Shown here piece by piece: positions 10,083 through 20,328 of a stretch of DNA of 64,000 bases. The position numbers were made by a program, and so were the translations under genes. The notes beneath the pieces were generated by a model. It did not search any database. It saw only the letters and a list, made by a program, of their open reading frames with translations, and was not told where the DNA came from. The DNA is from Xanthomonas sp. 3793. Its GTDB lineage: Bacteria > Pseudomonadota > Gammaproteobacteria > Xanthomonadales > Xanthomonadaceae. The stretch lies in the NCBI RefSeq assembly GCF_024806835.1, contig NZ_JANTYU010000004.1, positions 434,001-498,000 of the forward strand, written 5' to 3'. Each line of letters starts with the position of its first letter. Position 1 is the first letter of the stretch.

Positions 10083-11354
10083 ATGATTCGTGACACCTCT
10101 GCCCAGGACCAGGTTCTTCGTACACCCGCCGGCAACGCGCCGTGGCGTCGCTGGCTGTGGCCCGGCGTCGCCAGCGTGGCGGTATTGGCCGGCATCGGTT
10201 GGGCGATCACTGCCTGGAGCGCCGGCAGCCGCTCCTTCGATGCCAGCCGGGTACGCATCGCCACGGTCAGCCAGGGCGACCTGGTGCGCGACATCGCCGC
10301 CGACGGCCGCGTCATCGCCGCCAACAGCCCGGTGCTGTACGCCATCTCGGCCGGTACGGTGACGCTGAGCGTGGTGGCCGGCGACGTGGTCAAGCAGGGC
10401 CAGGAGCTGGCGCGCATCGACAGCCCGGAGCTGCGCAGCAAACTGGCGCAGGAGCAGGCCACGCTGGCCGGGCTGGAAGCCGAGTCCAGCCGCGCCGGCC
10501 TGGATGCCACGCTCGCCCGCGCAACCGCCAGCAAGCTCACCGACCAAGCCAAGATCGACAAGCAGGCCGCCGCACGCGACCTGGAGCGCTACCAGCGCGG
10601 CTTTGATGGCGGCGCCGTGCCGCAGGTGGAACTGGCCAAGGCGCAGGACACCCTGAAGAAGACCGACATCGATCTGCAGCATGCCGAGCGCGACGCATCG
10701 TTGAAGAGCCAGGGTGCGGACCTGGATTCGCGCAACAAGCGCCTGCTGGCCGACCGCCAGCGCGCGGTGGTGGCCGAAGTGCAGCGCCAGGTCGATGCGC
10801 TCACCCTGCTGGCGCCGTTCGACGGCCAGGTCGGCCAGGTGCAGGCGGTGCAGCACACCCAGGTCGCGGCAAACGCGCCGATCCTGGGCGTGGTGGACCT
10901 GTCCAAGTTCGAAGTCGAGATCAAGGTACCGGAAAGCTTCGCGCGCGACCTCGCCATCGGCATGCCGGCCCAGCTCACCAGCGGCAGCGGCGAGCCGTTC
11001 CCCGGCGCCATCTCGGCGGTGTCGCCGGAAGTGGTCAACGGCGAGGTCACCGCGCGCATCCGCTTTGCCGACAAGCAGCCGCCGGGCCTGCGCCAGAGCC
11101 AGCGCATGAGCGCGCGGGTGGTGATGGATACCCGCCGCAACGTGCTCAAGGTCGAACGTGGCCCGTTCGTCGAACAATCCGGCGGCAGCTACGCCTACGT
11201 CATGGACGGCAACACCGCGGTGCGCCGACCGGTGCGCATGGGTGTCAGCAGCCTGGGCGAGGTGCAGGTGCTGTCCGGCCTGCAGGTCGGCGACCGCGTG
11301 GTGGTGTCCGGCGCAGACAACTTCGGGGATGCACCGCGCGTCACCGTTCACTAG
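10083..11354 (+). CDS. Membrane-fusion (HlyD/MacA-type) periplasmic adaptor of an ABC exporter
   Basis: 423-residue RND/HlyD-family adaptor. A single N-terminal membrane helix (residues about 20-40, WLWPGVASVAVLAGIGWAIT) is followed by a barrel/lipoyl half (GRVIAANSPVLYAISAGTV), a long alpha-helical hairpin (about 115-230), the second lipoyl half (LLAPFDGQVGQVQAVQ) and a beta-barrel domain with VKVPES-like sequence. It should link the permeases in the inner membrane to the periplasm or an outer-membrane channel; no channel gene is present nearby. The start follows from the sigma-54 promoter position. Confidence 0.9.
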   Translation: MIRDTSAQDQVLRTPAGNAPWRRWLWPGVASVAVLAGIGWAITAWSAGSRSFDASRVRIATVSQGDLVRDIAADGRVIAANSPVLYAISAGTVTLSVVAGDVVKQGQELARIDSPELRSKLAQEQATLAGLEAESSRAGLDATLARATASKLTDQAKIDKQAAARDLERYQRGFDGGAVPQVELAKAQDTLKKTDIDLQHAERDASLKSQGADLDSRNKRLLADRQRAVVAEVQRQVDALTLLAPFDGQVGQVQAVQHTQVAANAPILGVVDLSKFEVEIKVPESFARDLAIGMPAQLTSGSGEPFPGAISAVSPEVVNGEVTARIRFADKQPPGLRQSQRMSARVVMDTRRNVLKVERGPFVEQSGGSYAYVMDGNTAVRRPVRMGVSSLGEVQVLSGLQVGDRVVVSGADNFGDAPRVTVH

Positions 11355-11455
11355 AAACGATAACCCTGCAGCCTCCACACCCCGGCGACTACGCGCCACG
11401 TCCCAGCCGTCACGCTCAATCTCTTTCGCACACCTCTCTCGCAAAGGACTCGGCA

Positions 11456-12175
11456 ATGCTCAAGATGCAATCGGTCTCCAAGGTCTTCCGCACCGAACAG
11501 GTGGAAACGCACGCACTGCGTTCGCTGGACCTGCATGTGCGCGAAGGCGAATTCGTCGCCGTCACCGGCCCCTCCGGCTCGGGCAAGACCACCTTCCTCA
11601 ACCTGGCCGGGCTGCTGGAAACCTTCACCAGCGGGCAGTACCTGCTCGACGGCGAAGACGTCAGCCATCTGTCCGACGACGCACGTTCGCGGCTGCGCAA
11701 CCGCAAGATCGGTTTCATCTTCCAGGGCTTCAACCTGATTCCCGATCTCAACCTGTTCGACAACGTCGATGTGCCGCTGCGTTATCGTGGCATGGCGGCG
11801 GCCGAGCGCAAGCAGCGCATCGAAGAGGCCCTGACCAAGGTCGGCCTGGGCTCGCGCCTGAAGCACTACCCCACCGAGTTGTCCGGTGGTCAACAGCAGC
11901 GCGCCGCCATTGCGCGTGCACTGGCTGGCAGTCCACGTTTGCTGCTGGCTGACGAACCCACCGGCAACCTCGACTCGCAAATGGCACGCGGGGTGATGGA
12001 ACTGCTGGAAGAGATCAACAGCCAGGGCACCACCATCGTGATGGTCACCCACGACCCGGAACTGGCCGCACGCGCGCAACGCAACGTCCATATCGTCGAC
12101 GGTCAGGCCACCGATCTGGAACGCAACCCCGCGCTGATGCGCTCGCGCGACAGCGCACCTACCCTGGCCGAGTAA
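11456..12175 (+). CDS. ABC transporter ATP-binding protein (LolD/MacB class)
   Basis: 239-residue ATPase of the MacB/LolD/FtsE class. It has Walker A GPSGSGKTT (residues 38-46), signature LSGGQQQR, Walker B LLLADEP followed by TGNLDS, and the switch VTHDPELA. An AAAGGA ribosome-binding site precedes the ATG. It is the only ATPase in a cluster with four permease genes, so it may serve more than one permease pair. The 101-base gap after the adaptor gene shows no separate promoter that I can defend. Confidence 0.95.
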   Translation: MLKMQSVSKVFRTEQVETHALRSLDLHVREGEFVAVTGPSGSGKTTFLNLAGLLETFTSGQYLLDGEDVSHLSDDARSRLRNRKIGFIFQGFNLIPDLNLFDNVDVPLRYRGMAAAERKQRIEEALTKVGLGSRLKHYPTELSGGQQQRAAIARALAGSPRLLLADEPTGNLDSQMARGVMELLEEINSQGTTIVMVTHDPELAARAQRNVHIVDGQATDLERNPALMRSRDSAPTLAE

Positions 12176-12187
12176 GAGGCACATCCC

Positions 12188-13486
12188 ATGTTCGGCTACT
12201 ACTTCAATCTTGCGTTACGCAGCTTCCGCCGCAACAAGGTGCTGACCGCGCTGATGGTGCTTGCGATCGCGCTGGGCATCGGCGCCAGCATGACCACCTT
12301 GACGGTGTTCTATGTGCTATCGGGCGATCCGATTCCGCAGAAGAGCGATCGGTTGTTCAGCGCCTTGGTGGACCCATACCCCAAGGCAGGCTACCAGCCG
12401 GGAGAAGAGCCTGGCGACCAGGTCACTCGCTTCGATGCCGAAACGCTGCTGCGCGAAAAGCGTGCAAAACGGCAAGCGCTGATGACTGGTGGAAGAGTGG
12501 CGATCGAGCCCGACAAGAATGGTATGACTGCCTTCAAATCGGAAGTGCGCTTTACATCGGCAGATTTCTTCCCGATGTTCGAAACGCCTTTCCTGTATGG
12601 CCAAGGCTGGTCGGCAGGTAGCGACACGGGGCACGAACGCGTTGCGGTGATCACCAAGGAGCTCAACGACAAACTGTTCGACGGCAGCAACAGTGTCGGC
12701 CGTGACCTGCGCATGGACAAGAACACATTTCGTATCGTTGGCGTTCTCAATGACTGGAAAGTCAATCCACGTTTCTATGATGTCAGCAACACCTACGGCT
12801 CGAGCGAGCAAGTGTATCTGCCGTTCTCCGTCGCAATGGATCTGAAGATGGATCATTACGGCAGTATCAATTGCTATGGCAAGAACGACAGCGACCAGAC
12901 AGCGCTCAACGCACCCTGCACATGGATGCAGTATTGGTTGGAGCTCGACAGCCCCGCGCAGGCTGGCGACTACAAAGCCTACCTGGATAACTACTCCGAT
13001 CAGCAGCGCGCTGCAGGGCGTTTTGAACGTCCGAACAATACCCGCCTACGCAACGTGATGGAGTGGCTGGACTACAAGGAAGTGGTCCCTAGCGACGTCC
13101 GCCTGCAGCTATGGCTGGCGATGGGCTTCCTGCTGGTGTGTCTGCTCAATACCGTAGGTTTGCTACTTGCCAAGTTCCTGCGCCGCAGTGGAGAGATCGG
13201 TGTGCGTCGCGCCCTGGGTGCCTCACGCGGTGCCATCTTTGCGCAATGCCTGGTCGAAGCCGGAACCATCGGACTTGCAGGCGGCATTGCAGGGCTTGGG
13301 CTGGCATGGTTGGGGCTGTGGGTCGTGCGCCAACAACCTGTCGACTACGCCAAGCTTGCGCATCTGGATCCGAAGATGTTGTTGCTCACCTTCGCATTGG
13401 CGCTCGTTGCCAGCTTGCTGGCCGGCTTGCTGCCCTCCTGGCGTGCCATCCAGGTTGCGCCTGCGCTGCAGCTCAAAGCGTCCTGA
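12188..13486 (+). CDS. MacB/FtsX-type ABC permease, pair A subunit 1
   Basis: 432-residue permease with the MacB layout: membrane helix near residues 18-45 (MVLAIALGIGASMTTLTVF), a large periplasmic core to about residue 300, then three C-terminal helices forming the FtsX domain (AMGFLLVCLLNTVGLLLAKFLRRSGEIGVRRALGAS). The GEIGVRRALGA segment is the coupling helix contacting the ATPase. It starts 12 bases after the ATPase gene. It resembles the 14817-16145 product across its whole length, notably at both ends. Confidence 0.92.
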   Translation: MFGYYFNLALRSFRRNKVLTALMVLAIALGIGASMTTLTVFYVLSGDPIPQKSDRLFSALVDPYPKAGYQPGEEPGDQVTRFDAETLLREKRAKRQALMTGGRVAIEPDKNGMTAFKSEVRFTSADFFPMFETPFLYGQGWSAGSDTGHERVAVITKELNDKLFDGSNSVGRDLRMDKNTFRIVGVLNDWKVNPRFYDVSNTYGSSEQVYLPFSVAMDLKMDHYGSINCYGKNDSDQTALNAPCTWMQYWLELDSPAQAGDYKAYLDNYSDQQRAAGRFERPNNTRLRNVMEWLDYKEVVPSDVRLQLWLAMGFLLVCLLNTVGLLLAKFLRRSGEIGVRRALGASRGAIFAQCLVEAGTIGLAGGIAGLGLAWLGLWVVRQQPVDYAKLAHLDPKMLLLTFALALVASLLAGLLPSWRAIQVAPALQLKAS

Positions 13487-13541
13487 CCACCAAGCCCGCC
13501 GCCCTGCGGCGGGCACGGCCTCTTATCCGAAGGTACCGCCC

Positions 13542-14774
13542 ATGGACATCCGCCCCATCATTTCCACCCTGCGCCGTCACAAGACCGCGTCAGCATTGAT
13601 CGTGCTCGAGATCGCACTCGCCTGCGCCATCATCTGCAATGCCATGTTCTTGATCGGCAACCGCATCGAGACGCTGCAGCAACCCAGCGGCATCGCCGAA
13701 TCGGAACTGGTCAGCGTCCAATTGGGCGGCATCGGCACCCAGGTCAATGCAGAAGCGCGCACACGCGAAGACCTGGCTGCACTGCGCAGCCTGCCAGGTG
13801 TCCGCAGCGCGATCGTCATCAATCAGATTCCCTTTGTGCATTACTCATGGAACAGCAGCATCTCCCTGACGCGTGAACAAGAGCGCCAGACACTTAGCGC
13901 TGCGCAATACATGGCCGGTGAAGGCACCCTCGGCACACTTGGCCTGCAACTGGTCGCAGGGCGTGACTTCACCGCAAGTGAATTCATCGACATGGCACAG
14001 GCCAATAACGACAGGTCCATCGACCAGAAAGGCCTTTCAGTGATCATCACTCGGCGCATGGCTGACAAGCTGTTCCCCTCGCAAAATGCATTGGGAAAGA
14101 CAGTCTATGCAGGCGATACCGCACTCCACATCATCGGCATCGTGCAGACACTGGCACGCCCCACCAACGATAGCGCCGGCGGTGTTGATCAAAGCAATTA
14201 CTCGATGTTGCTACCACTGCGCATCGACTACACCGCAGGCCAGTACATTATTCGTGTCACCGATCCAACGCGTCGGGCAGAGGTGCTGCAATCTGCCGTC
14301 GCTGCGCTGATGAAATTAGACAATAGCCGGCTGGTCCTGAAACAGCAGACGTATAGCGAAATCCGCACGGAATATTTCGAGAATGATCGCGCAATGGTGT
14401 GGCTACTTGGCGCGGTCTGTATCGCACTGCTGATCGTCACCGCACTGGGCATCGTGGGCTTGGCCAGCTTCTGGGTGCAGCAGCGTACCAAGCAGATCGG
14501 CATTCGCCGCGCACTGGGCGCCACGCGTGGCCAGATCCTGCGCTACTTCCAGATCGAGAACTTTCTGCTGGCCTCGGTCGGTATCGTGCTCGGCATGCTG
14601 CTGGCTTACTCAATCAATATCTGGCTGATGGCCCGCTACGAATTGCCACGCCTGCCGGTGCTGTATCTGCCGATCGGCGCGCTCACGCTGTGGGTACTGG
14701 GCCAGATCGCGGTGTTCTGGCCCGCACGTCGCGCGGCGTTGGTGCCGCCGGCAGTGGCCACGCGCAGCGCGTGA
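13542..14774 (+). CDS. MacB/FtsX-type ABC permease, pair A subunit 2
   Basis: 410-residue FtsX-family permease: N-terminal helix (LIVLEIALACAIICNAMFLIG), periplasmic core with LVAGRDF, then C-terminal helices ending ARRAALVPPAVATRSA. The coupling segment is KQIGIRRALGATRGQI. The ATG at 13542 follows GAAGG; the upstream in-frame extension overlaps the preceding permease and is rejected. It is a clear paralogue of the 16147-17382 product. Confidence 0.92.
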   Translation: MDIRPIISTLRRHKTASALIVLEIALACAIICNAMFLIGNRIETLQQPSGIAESELVSVQLGGIGTQVNAEARTREDLAALRSLPGVRSAIVINQIPFVHYSWNSSISLTREQERQTLSAAQYMAGEGTLGTLGLQLVAGRDFTASEFIDMAQANNDRSIDQKGLSVIITRRMADKLFPSQNALGKTVYAGDTALHIIGIVQTLARPTNDSAGGVDQSNYSMLLPLRIDYTAGQYIIRVTDPTRRAEVLQSAVAALMKLDNSRLVLKQQTYSEIRTEYFENDRAMVWLLGAVCIALLIVTALGIVGLASFWVQQRTKQIGIRRALGATRGQILRYFQIENFLLASVGIVLGMLLAYSINIWLMARYELPRLPVLYLPIGALTLWVLGQIAVFWPARRAALVPPAVATRSA

Positions 14775-14816
14775 GGTGACACAGATGCTGATCGCCACCC
14801 GCAAAGGCCTTCGGTG

Positions 14817-16145
14817 ATGTTGCGCTACTGCCTGCAACTGGCCTGGCGCAGCCTGTTGCGCACTCCGGTTGCCAGCGGCCTGATGGTGCTGGCAATCGGG
14901 CTGGGAATCGGTGCAAGCATGACCATGCTGACGGTCCTGCATGTCATGTCGCGCGACCCGCTACCAGGCAGGAGTCAGACGCTTTACACCCCGCACCTGG
15001 ATCCGCTGCCAAGGGATCTTCCACGCTCGCGGGAATGGGCCGACCCGTCGGACAATCTGACCTGGCCAGATGCGATGGCCTTGCTGCACGCCGGTCCGGC
15101 TGTCCATCAAGCCGCAATGGCGAGCGGGCAGTCGCTGATCTGGCCGGTACAGGCTGCCAACACTCCGCTCGACCTCAACGGCCGCTATGCCACTGCAGGG
15201 TTCTTTGCGCTGTTTGGCATCCCGCTGCAACGTGGGGGCAGCTGGAGCAGGCAGGACGACCAGGACCACACGCGCGTGATCGTGTTGAGCCAGACACTTG
15301 CAAACACCTTGTTCGGTTTGCGCGATCCGATTGGCCAGACCGTCGCCGTCGGCGAGCAGCGCATTGGCTTTCGCGTGATCGGCGTCATCGGCAAATGGAA
15401 TCCGCAACCGCTGTTCTATGCCGATCCAAGCCGCAAAGGCGCCTTTGGCGACCAGGACGATTTCTTCCTGCCGCTCTCAACGGCGATGGAGCTGAAGCTG
15501 GACGCAGGCACCAGCATCAGCAGCTGGGACCCGCACAGCGACAATGACGTCAAACATCTGCAGAGCCCCTCTACCAGCTGGCTGCAGTTCTGGGTGCAAT
15601 TGGATACCCCGCAACAAGTGGCCGCATACCAGCGTTTTCTCTACGACTACGCCGCAACCCAACATGCCAGCGGGCGCTTTCAGCGGCCACCGCAGACCGC
15701 CCGACTGTATTCGTTGATGGACTGGCTGCAACACCTGCAGATGGTGCCCGACGATCTGCGTCTGCAGACACTGCTGGCCTTGGGGTTCCTGTGGATCTGC
15801 CTGATCAACGTGATCGCCTTGTTGCTGGCCAAATTCCTGCGCCGCAGTGGCGAGATTGGCGTGCGACGTGCTCTTGGCGCACGCCGCGGCCACGTGATGT
15901 TGCAGTTTGGCACTGAAGCGGTACTGATCGGCGTCGTGGGTGGCCTGATGGGAACCGCGATCGCCGAGGCGGGGCTCTGGAGCGTGCGCCAGCGCCCCGA
16001 CGACTATGCCGGCTTGGCCCACCTGGATGCGCCAATGCTGCTGACCACCGTGGCGCTTGCCATCGTCGCCGCCCTGCTTGCAGGACTGCTGCCGGCCTGG
16101 CGGGCCAGCCGTATCAACCCGGCCCTGCAGGTCAAGGACCTCTGA
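14817..16145 (+). CDS. MacB/FtsX-type ABC permease, pair B subunit 1
   Basis: 442-residue permease, paralogous to the 12188-13486 product: the N-terminal LMVLAIGLGIGASMTMLTVLHV and C-terminal FLRRSGEIGVRRALGARRG almost repeat it, while the periplasmic core differs strongly. The ATG at 14817 is preceded by AAAGG; a GTG one codon earlier is also possible. The gap to the preceding gene is about 40 bases. The divergent periplasmic domain suggests a different ligand or sensor surface from pair A (inference). Confidence 0.92.
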   Translation: MLRYCLQLAWRSLLRTPVASGLMVLAIGLGIGASMTMLTVLHVMSRDPLPGRSQTLYTPHLDPLPRDLPRSREWADPSDNLTWPDAMALLHAGPAVHQAAMASGQSLIWPVQAANTPLDLNGRYATAGFFALFGIPLQRGGSWSRQDDQDHTRVIVLSQTLANTLFGLRDPIGQTVAVGEQRIGFRVIGVIGKWNPQPLFYADPSRKGAFGDQDDFFLPLSTAMELKLDAGTSISSWDPHSDNDVKHLQSPSTSWLQFWVQLDTPQQVAAYQRFLYDYAATQHASGRFQRPPQTARLYSLMDWLQHLQMVPDDLRLQTLLALGFLWICLINVIALLLAKFLRRSGEIGVRRALGARRGHVMLQFGTEAVLIGVVGGLMGTAIAEAGLWSVRQRPDDYAGLAHLDAPMLLTTVALAIVAALLAGLLPAWRASRINPALQVKDL

Positions 16146-16146
16146 G

Positions 16147-17382
16147 ATGCGTCTGCCATTGCGCCCGATTCTTTCCAGCCTGGGACACCACCGCCTTACC
16201 GCCGGGCTGCTGGCCCTGCAGGTGGCGCTGACCTGCGCATTCGTCACCAATGCGGTGTTCCTGATCGACGACCGCATCGAAAGGCTGCGCACGGCGACCG
16301 GCTTGCCCGAAGACGAAGTGGCGCTGGTCAGCGTTCGCGGCCTGCACGCCAAGGCCGATGCGCCAGCGCAATGGCAGGCCGACCTGATCGCGCTGCGCGG
16401 CATTCCCGGGGTCACGGCGGCCACCGCAATCGGAGCGACGCTGCCGTTGTCGGGCGGCGCGGACGACAGCGGCATCTGTGCCGACAAACGCGCACTGGAG
16501 CGCGCAATCGCCCTGCGATCCAGCGGCGCGGCCGGCTGCGTCGACGCCAGCTACTACAGCGGCTCGCCCGGTTTCGTGCGGGCCATGGGCGCGCGCCTGA
16601 TCGCCGGCCGCGATTTTCGTCCGGACGAGTATTCCAGCGCCACGCCGGGCACGATCATCGTCACCCGCTCGCTGGCGCAACAACTCTGGCCAGATCAGGG
16701 GGCCGTCGGCAAAACGCTGTACGCATGGGATAGCCAGAGCACCGTCGTCGGCGTGGTGGAGGATCTGCTGCGGCCAAGGCTGCGCAAGCCCGAGCTCGAT
16801 CATCTGGTGGCCTTGTCGCCGCAGTTGCCTACCGGCAATCAGACGCACTATCTGGTACGCAGCGCGCCGGAAGACCGCGATCGCGTACTGGTGCAGGTGG
16901 CCGGCGTGCTGGCCAGGTCAGGTCCGTTGCGGATGATCCCGGAAGACAAGCAACGCAGTTTTGCGCAGATACGCGCGCGCTACTTCCAACGCGATACGAC
17001 GATGATCGGCCTGTTGCTTGCCGCGACCACGGGATTGCTGTTTGTCACCGCCCTGGGCATCGGAGGACTGGCCAGTTTCTGGGTCCAGCAGCGGACGCGA
17101 CAGATCGGTATCCGTCGTGCCATCGGTGCAACCCGTGGCGATATCCTGCGTTACTTCCAGGCGGAAAACCTGCTGATCGTCGGCAGCGGCAGCGCCTTGG
17201 GCATGCTGTTGGCAATGCTGCTCAACCAATGGCTGATGCTCCGTTACGACGCGGTGCCCCTGCCGCCGCTTTACTTACCAGCCGGTGCGGTGACCGTGCT
17301 GCTGCTCGGCCAGCTTGCGGTGCTGTGGCCTGCACGACGCGCTGCGACAGTGGCCCCGGCGATTGCCACACGCACTGCATGA
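16147..17382 (+). CDS. MacB/FtsX-type ABC permease, pair B subunit 2
   Basis: 411-residue permease starting one base after the previous stop. It has helix LLALQVALTCAFVTNAVFLI, periplasmic core with LIAGRDFRPDEY, coupling segment RQIGIRRAIGATRGDIL and C-terminal helices ending PARRAATVAPAIATRTA. It parallels the 13542-14774 product in order and sequence, so the operon carries a duplicated subunit pair. Three Cys residues in the periplasmic core (GICADKRA, AAGCVDAS and one at the helix end) are not shared with pair A. Confidence 0.92.
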   Translation: MRLPLRPILSSLGHHRLTAGLLALQVALTCAFVTNAVFLIDDRIERLRTATGLPEDEVALVSVRGLHAKADAPAQWQADLIALRGIPGVTAATAIGATLPLSGGADDSGICADKRALERAIALRSSGAAGCVDASYYSGSPGFVRAMGARLIAGRDFRPDEYSSATPGTIIVTRSLAQQLWPDQGAVGKTLYAWDSQSTVVGVVEDLLRPRLRKPELDHLVALSPQLPTGNQTHYLVRSAPEDRDRVLVQVAGVLARSGPLRMIPEDKQRSFAQIRARYFQRDTTMIGLLLAATTGLLFVTALGIGGLASFWVQQRTRQIGIRRAIGATRGDILRYFQAENLLIVGSGSALGMLLAMLLNQWLMLRYDAVPLPPLYLPAGAVTVLLLGQLAVLWPARRAATVAPAIATRTA

Positions 17383-17490
17383 GGCGCCCGGCCTGCCGGA
17401 TGCCGGCACGACAATCCTGCCTGCTGCTGCGATGATGCGATCTGTCTGCCTCCTCCGTCCGTTCGCCCTCGCACTCCAACAAGGTTCCCG

Positions 17491-18834
17491 ATGCCGCAGA
17501 TCCTGATCATCGACGACAACACCGCGGTAGCCACCGCGCTGGAGGTGCTGTTTTCCTTGCACGACATCGAGGCGCGGCACGCGCATTCGCCGCAGGCCGG
17601 ATTGGCGCTGCTGGACGAGCAGGCGTTCGACCTGGTGATCCAGGACATGAATTTCACCGCCGACACCACCTCCGGCGAGGAAGGCGAAGCGTTGTTCGCC
17701 CAGATCCGTCAGCGCCACCCGGACCTGCCGGTGATCCTGCTCACGGCCTGGACTCACCTGGGTAGCGCGGTCGGGCTGGTCAAGGCGGGCGCCGCCGATT
17801 ACATCGCCAAACCGTGGGACGACAACAAGCTGCTCACCACGGTCAACAACCTGCTGGAGCTATCCGAAGCGCGCCGCGAGCTCGCGCGCCGCCGCGAACG
17901 CGAGCACCGTGGTCGCGAGCAACTGACACAGCGCTACGATCTGCGCGGCGCGGTGTTCGCCGACCCCGCCAGCGAACGCGCCATCGCGCTCGCCTGTCAG
18001 GTCGCACGTTCGGAGTTGCCGGTCCTGATCACCGGCCCCAACGGCAGCGGCAAGGAGAAGATCGCCGAGATCATCCAGGCCAATTCGGTCAACAAGCGCG
18101 GCCCCTTCATCGCGCTCAACTGCGGCGCCCTGCCGGGCGAATTGATCGAGGCGGAATTGTTCGGTGCCGAAGCCGGCGCCTACACCGGTGCCAACAAGGC
18201 GCGCGAAGGCAAGTTCGAAGCGGCCGACGGCGGCACGCTATTCCTGGACGAAATCGGCAATCTGCCGCTGGCCGGCCAGATGAAATTGCTGCGCGTGCTG
18301 GAAACCGGTCGCTATGAGCGGCTGGGCTCCAACCGCGAGCGCCACGCCAAGGTGCGGGTGATCAGCGCCACCAATGCCGATCTGCCGTCGATGATCCGCG
18401 ACGGCAGCTTCCGCGAGGACCTGTATTACCGTCTCAACACGGTGGAAATCGCGCTGCCCGCCCTGGCCGAGCGCCCGGGCGACATCGCGCCACTGGCCGA
18501 GCACTTCCTGGCAGGCGGCAAACCGTTGTCTGCGCAAGCACGCGATGCGCTGCAGCGACACGCCTGGCCGGGCAATGTGCGCGAGCTGCGCAACGTGCTG
18601 CAACGTGCGTCGCTGCTTGCGCAAGGCGCGCGGATCGAAGCGAGCGATTTGAACCTGCCGCGCGCCACCGCAGCGCGGCCGGTGGCGGCAGTCGCCGGCG
18701 AGCCGGATCGCGCACGCATCGAACAGGCCCTGGCGCGCGCGCAAGGCGTGATCGCACAGGCCGCTGCCGAACTGGGACTGAGCCGACAGGCGCTGTACCG
18801 GCGTATGGACCGTTACGGCATCAGATCGGAATGA
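17491..18834 (+). CDS. Sigma-54-dependent response regulator (NtrC family)
   Basis: 447-residue activator. The receiver domain (residues 1-120) has phospho-acceptor Asp52 in VIQDMNF and LLTAW/AKPW switch residues. The AAA+ domain (about 155-385) has Walker A GPNGSGKE (182-189), the sigma-54 contact loop GAYTGA (229-234) and FLDEIGN. The C-terminus is a Fis-type helix-turn-helix ([21 protein letters not shown]). GAYTGA instead of GAFTGA is a known conservative variant. The stop overlaps the kinase start (ATGA). The promoter and half-site array at the head of the operon are its probable target. Confidence 0.96.
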   Translation: MPQILIIDDNTAVATALEVLFSLHDIEARHAHSPQAGLALLDEQAFDLVIQDMNFTADTTSGEEGEALFAQIRQRHPDLPVILLTAWTHLGSAVGLVKAGAADYIAKPWDDNKLLTTVNNLLELSEARRELARRREREHRGREQLTQRYDLRGAVFADPASERAIALACQVARSELPVLITGPNGSGKEKIAEIIQANSVNKRGPFIALNCGALPGELIEAELFGAEAGAYTGANKAREGKFEAADGGTLFLDEIGNLPLAGQMKLLRVLETGRYERLGSNRERHAKVRVISATNADLPSMIRDGSFREDLYYRLNTVEIALPALAERPGDIAPLAEHFLAGGKPLSAQARDALQRHAWPGNVRELRNVLQRASLLAQGARIEASDLNLPRATAARPVAAVAGEPDRARIEQALARAQGVIAQAAAELGLSRQALYRRMDRYGIRSE

Positions 18835-20195
18835 CTGCGCGCATGTGGCATCGCTCCTTCACGTTCACCCTGTTTCTAAGGCTGTTGCCGGTGCTTGCAC
18901 TGGCCGCCGCCCTGCCGTGGTTCATGGCGTACTGGCTGGATCGCGGCTGGCAGGTCGCTGCGATTTCGGTCGTCGTTGTGCTGGCCGCGATGTGGTTCAG
19001 CCTCATCCGCGCCACCGCGCCGATGCGCTCGCTGTTCCGCGCCCTGGCCGGCACCACCAGCAGCTACCGCGATGGCGAATACAACTTCGGCGTGTACTGG
19101 CGCGGCAGCGACGAACTGGCGCAACTGGTGCAGGCGCATTCCGAACTGGGCGATGTGCTGCGCGCGCAGCGACGCGACCTGGTGCAACGCGAGTTGATGC
19201 TCGACACCATGCTGCAGAACACCCCCGTGGCAATGCTGCTGGTGGTCGCTGGCGGCGATGGCCTGCGCCGCATCGGGTTTTCCAACAACGCCGCGCGCAA
19301 GCTATTGCATGACGGACGCAAGCTCGAAGGCCAGCATCTGGACGACGTGCTCGAACGCATGCCAGGCGAACTGCGCGATGCGCTGGCGCGTGGCGGCGAC
19401 TGCCTGTTCGCGGTACGCGAGGACGGTGATGACGAGGACGACGAGCAGATCTATCACCTGTCGCGGCGCAGCTTCCACCTCAATGGCCGCGGCCACGAGT
19501 TGCTGCTGATCCGCACCCTGACCACCGAGTTGCGACGGCAGGAAGTGCAGACCTGGAAAAAGGTCATCCGCGTGATCAGCCATGAATTGAACAACTCGCT
19601 CGCACCGATCGCCTCGCTGGCGCATTCCGGCGCCGAGCTGCTGCGCCGCGAGCGCACCGACCGTCTGGGCACGGTCTTCGAAACCATCGAAGAGCGCGCG
19701 CGTCATCTGGAAGGCTTCATTCGCGGCTACGCGCGCTTTGCCAAGCTGCCGCAGCCGCAATTGCAGACCATCGAATGGGCGCCGTTTCTCGAACGGCTGC
19801 GACAACAGATCCCGTTCCAGTTGCAGGGCGAGATCAGCAGTGTCAGCAGCCGCATCGATGCAGCGCAGGTCGAACAGGCCATGCTCAATCTGCTCAAGAA
19901 TGCACACGAGGCCTGCAGCGAAGCGCAACCGCCCAATAGCGAGGTTGCAGTGCGCGTGACACGCTTACCGCAGTGGCTGCGGATCGAAGTGCTCGACCGT
20001 GGCAATGGCATGAACGAAGCGGTGCTGCACAATGCATTGATGCCGTTCTATTCGACCAAACGCAATGGAACCGGGCTGGGGCTTGCGCTCACCCGCGAGA
20101 TCGCCGAAGCGCATGGCGGGCGTATTTCGCTGCATAACCGCGAGCAAGGCGGCCTGTGCGTGACCTTGTTGCTGCCGTCGGCATCGGCTGCATAG
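18831..20195 (+). CDS. Sensor histidine kinase (NtrY/NtrB-like), partner of the sigma-54 regulator
   Basis: 454-residue membrane kinase with two N-terminal helices (residues about 12-60) separated by only a short periplasmic loop, a HAMP/PAS-like region to about 235, the phospho-acceptor box VISHELNNSLAPI with His251, and an HATPase domain (NLLKNAHEAC; GTGLGLALTREIAEAHGG). The near-absence of a periplasmic domain suggests sensing through the membrane or through the MacB-like permeases, as in Bce/Bcr-type modules (inference). Overlaps the regulator gene by 4 bases. Confidence 0.95.
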   Translation: MTARMWHRSFTFTLFLRLLPVLALAAALPWFMAYWLDRGWQVAAISVVVVLAAMWFSLIRATAPMRSLFRALAGTTSSYRDGEYNFGVYWRGSDELAQLVQAHSELGDVLRAQRRDLVQRELMLDTMLQNTPVAMLLVVAGGDGLRRIGFSNNAARKLLHDGRKLEGQHLDDVLERMPGELRDALARGGDCLFAVREDGDDEDDEQIYHLSRRSFHLNGRGHELLLIRTLTTELRRQEVQTWKKVIRVISHELNNSLAPIASLAHSGAELLRRERTDRLGTVFETIEERARHLEGFIRGYARFAKLPQPQLQTIEWAPFLERLRQQIPFQLQGEISSVSSRIDAAQVEQAMLNLLKNAHEACSEAQPPNSEVAVRVTRLPQWLRIEVLDRGNGMNEAVLHNALMPFYSTKRNGTGLGLALTREIAEAHGGRISLHNREQGGLCVTLLLPSASAA

Positions 20196-20328
20196 CCAGA
20201 CATTTTCGACCCGTCCAACGCCTCGTCCAGCGCAGCTCACTGATCGGTCGCCAGGCCCGGCAAGACCACCCCGCCGCGCGGACACCGAGTGTAAGAACGC
20301 GCACGCCCGCCCTGCCACCACGGCGCCG

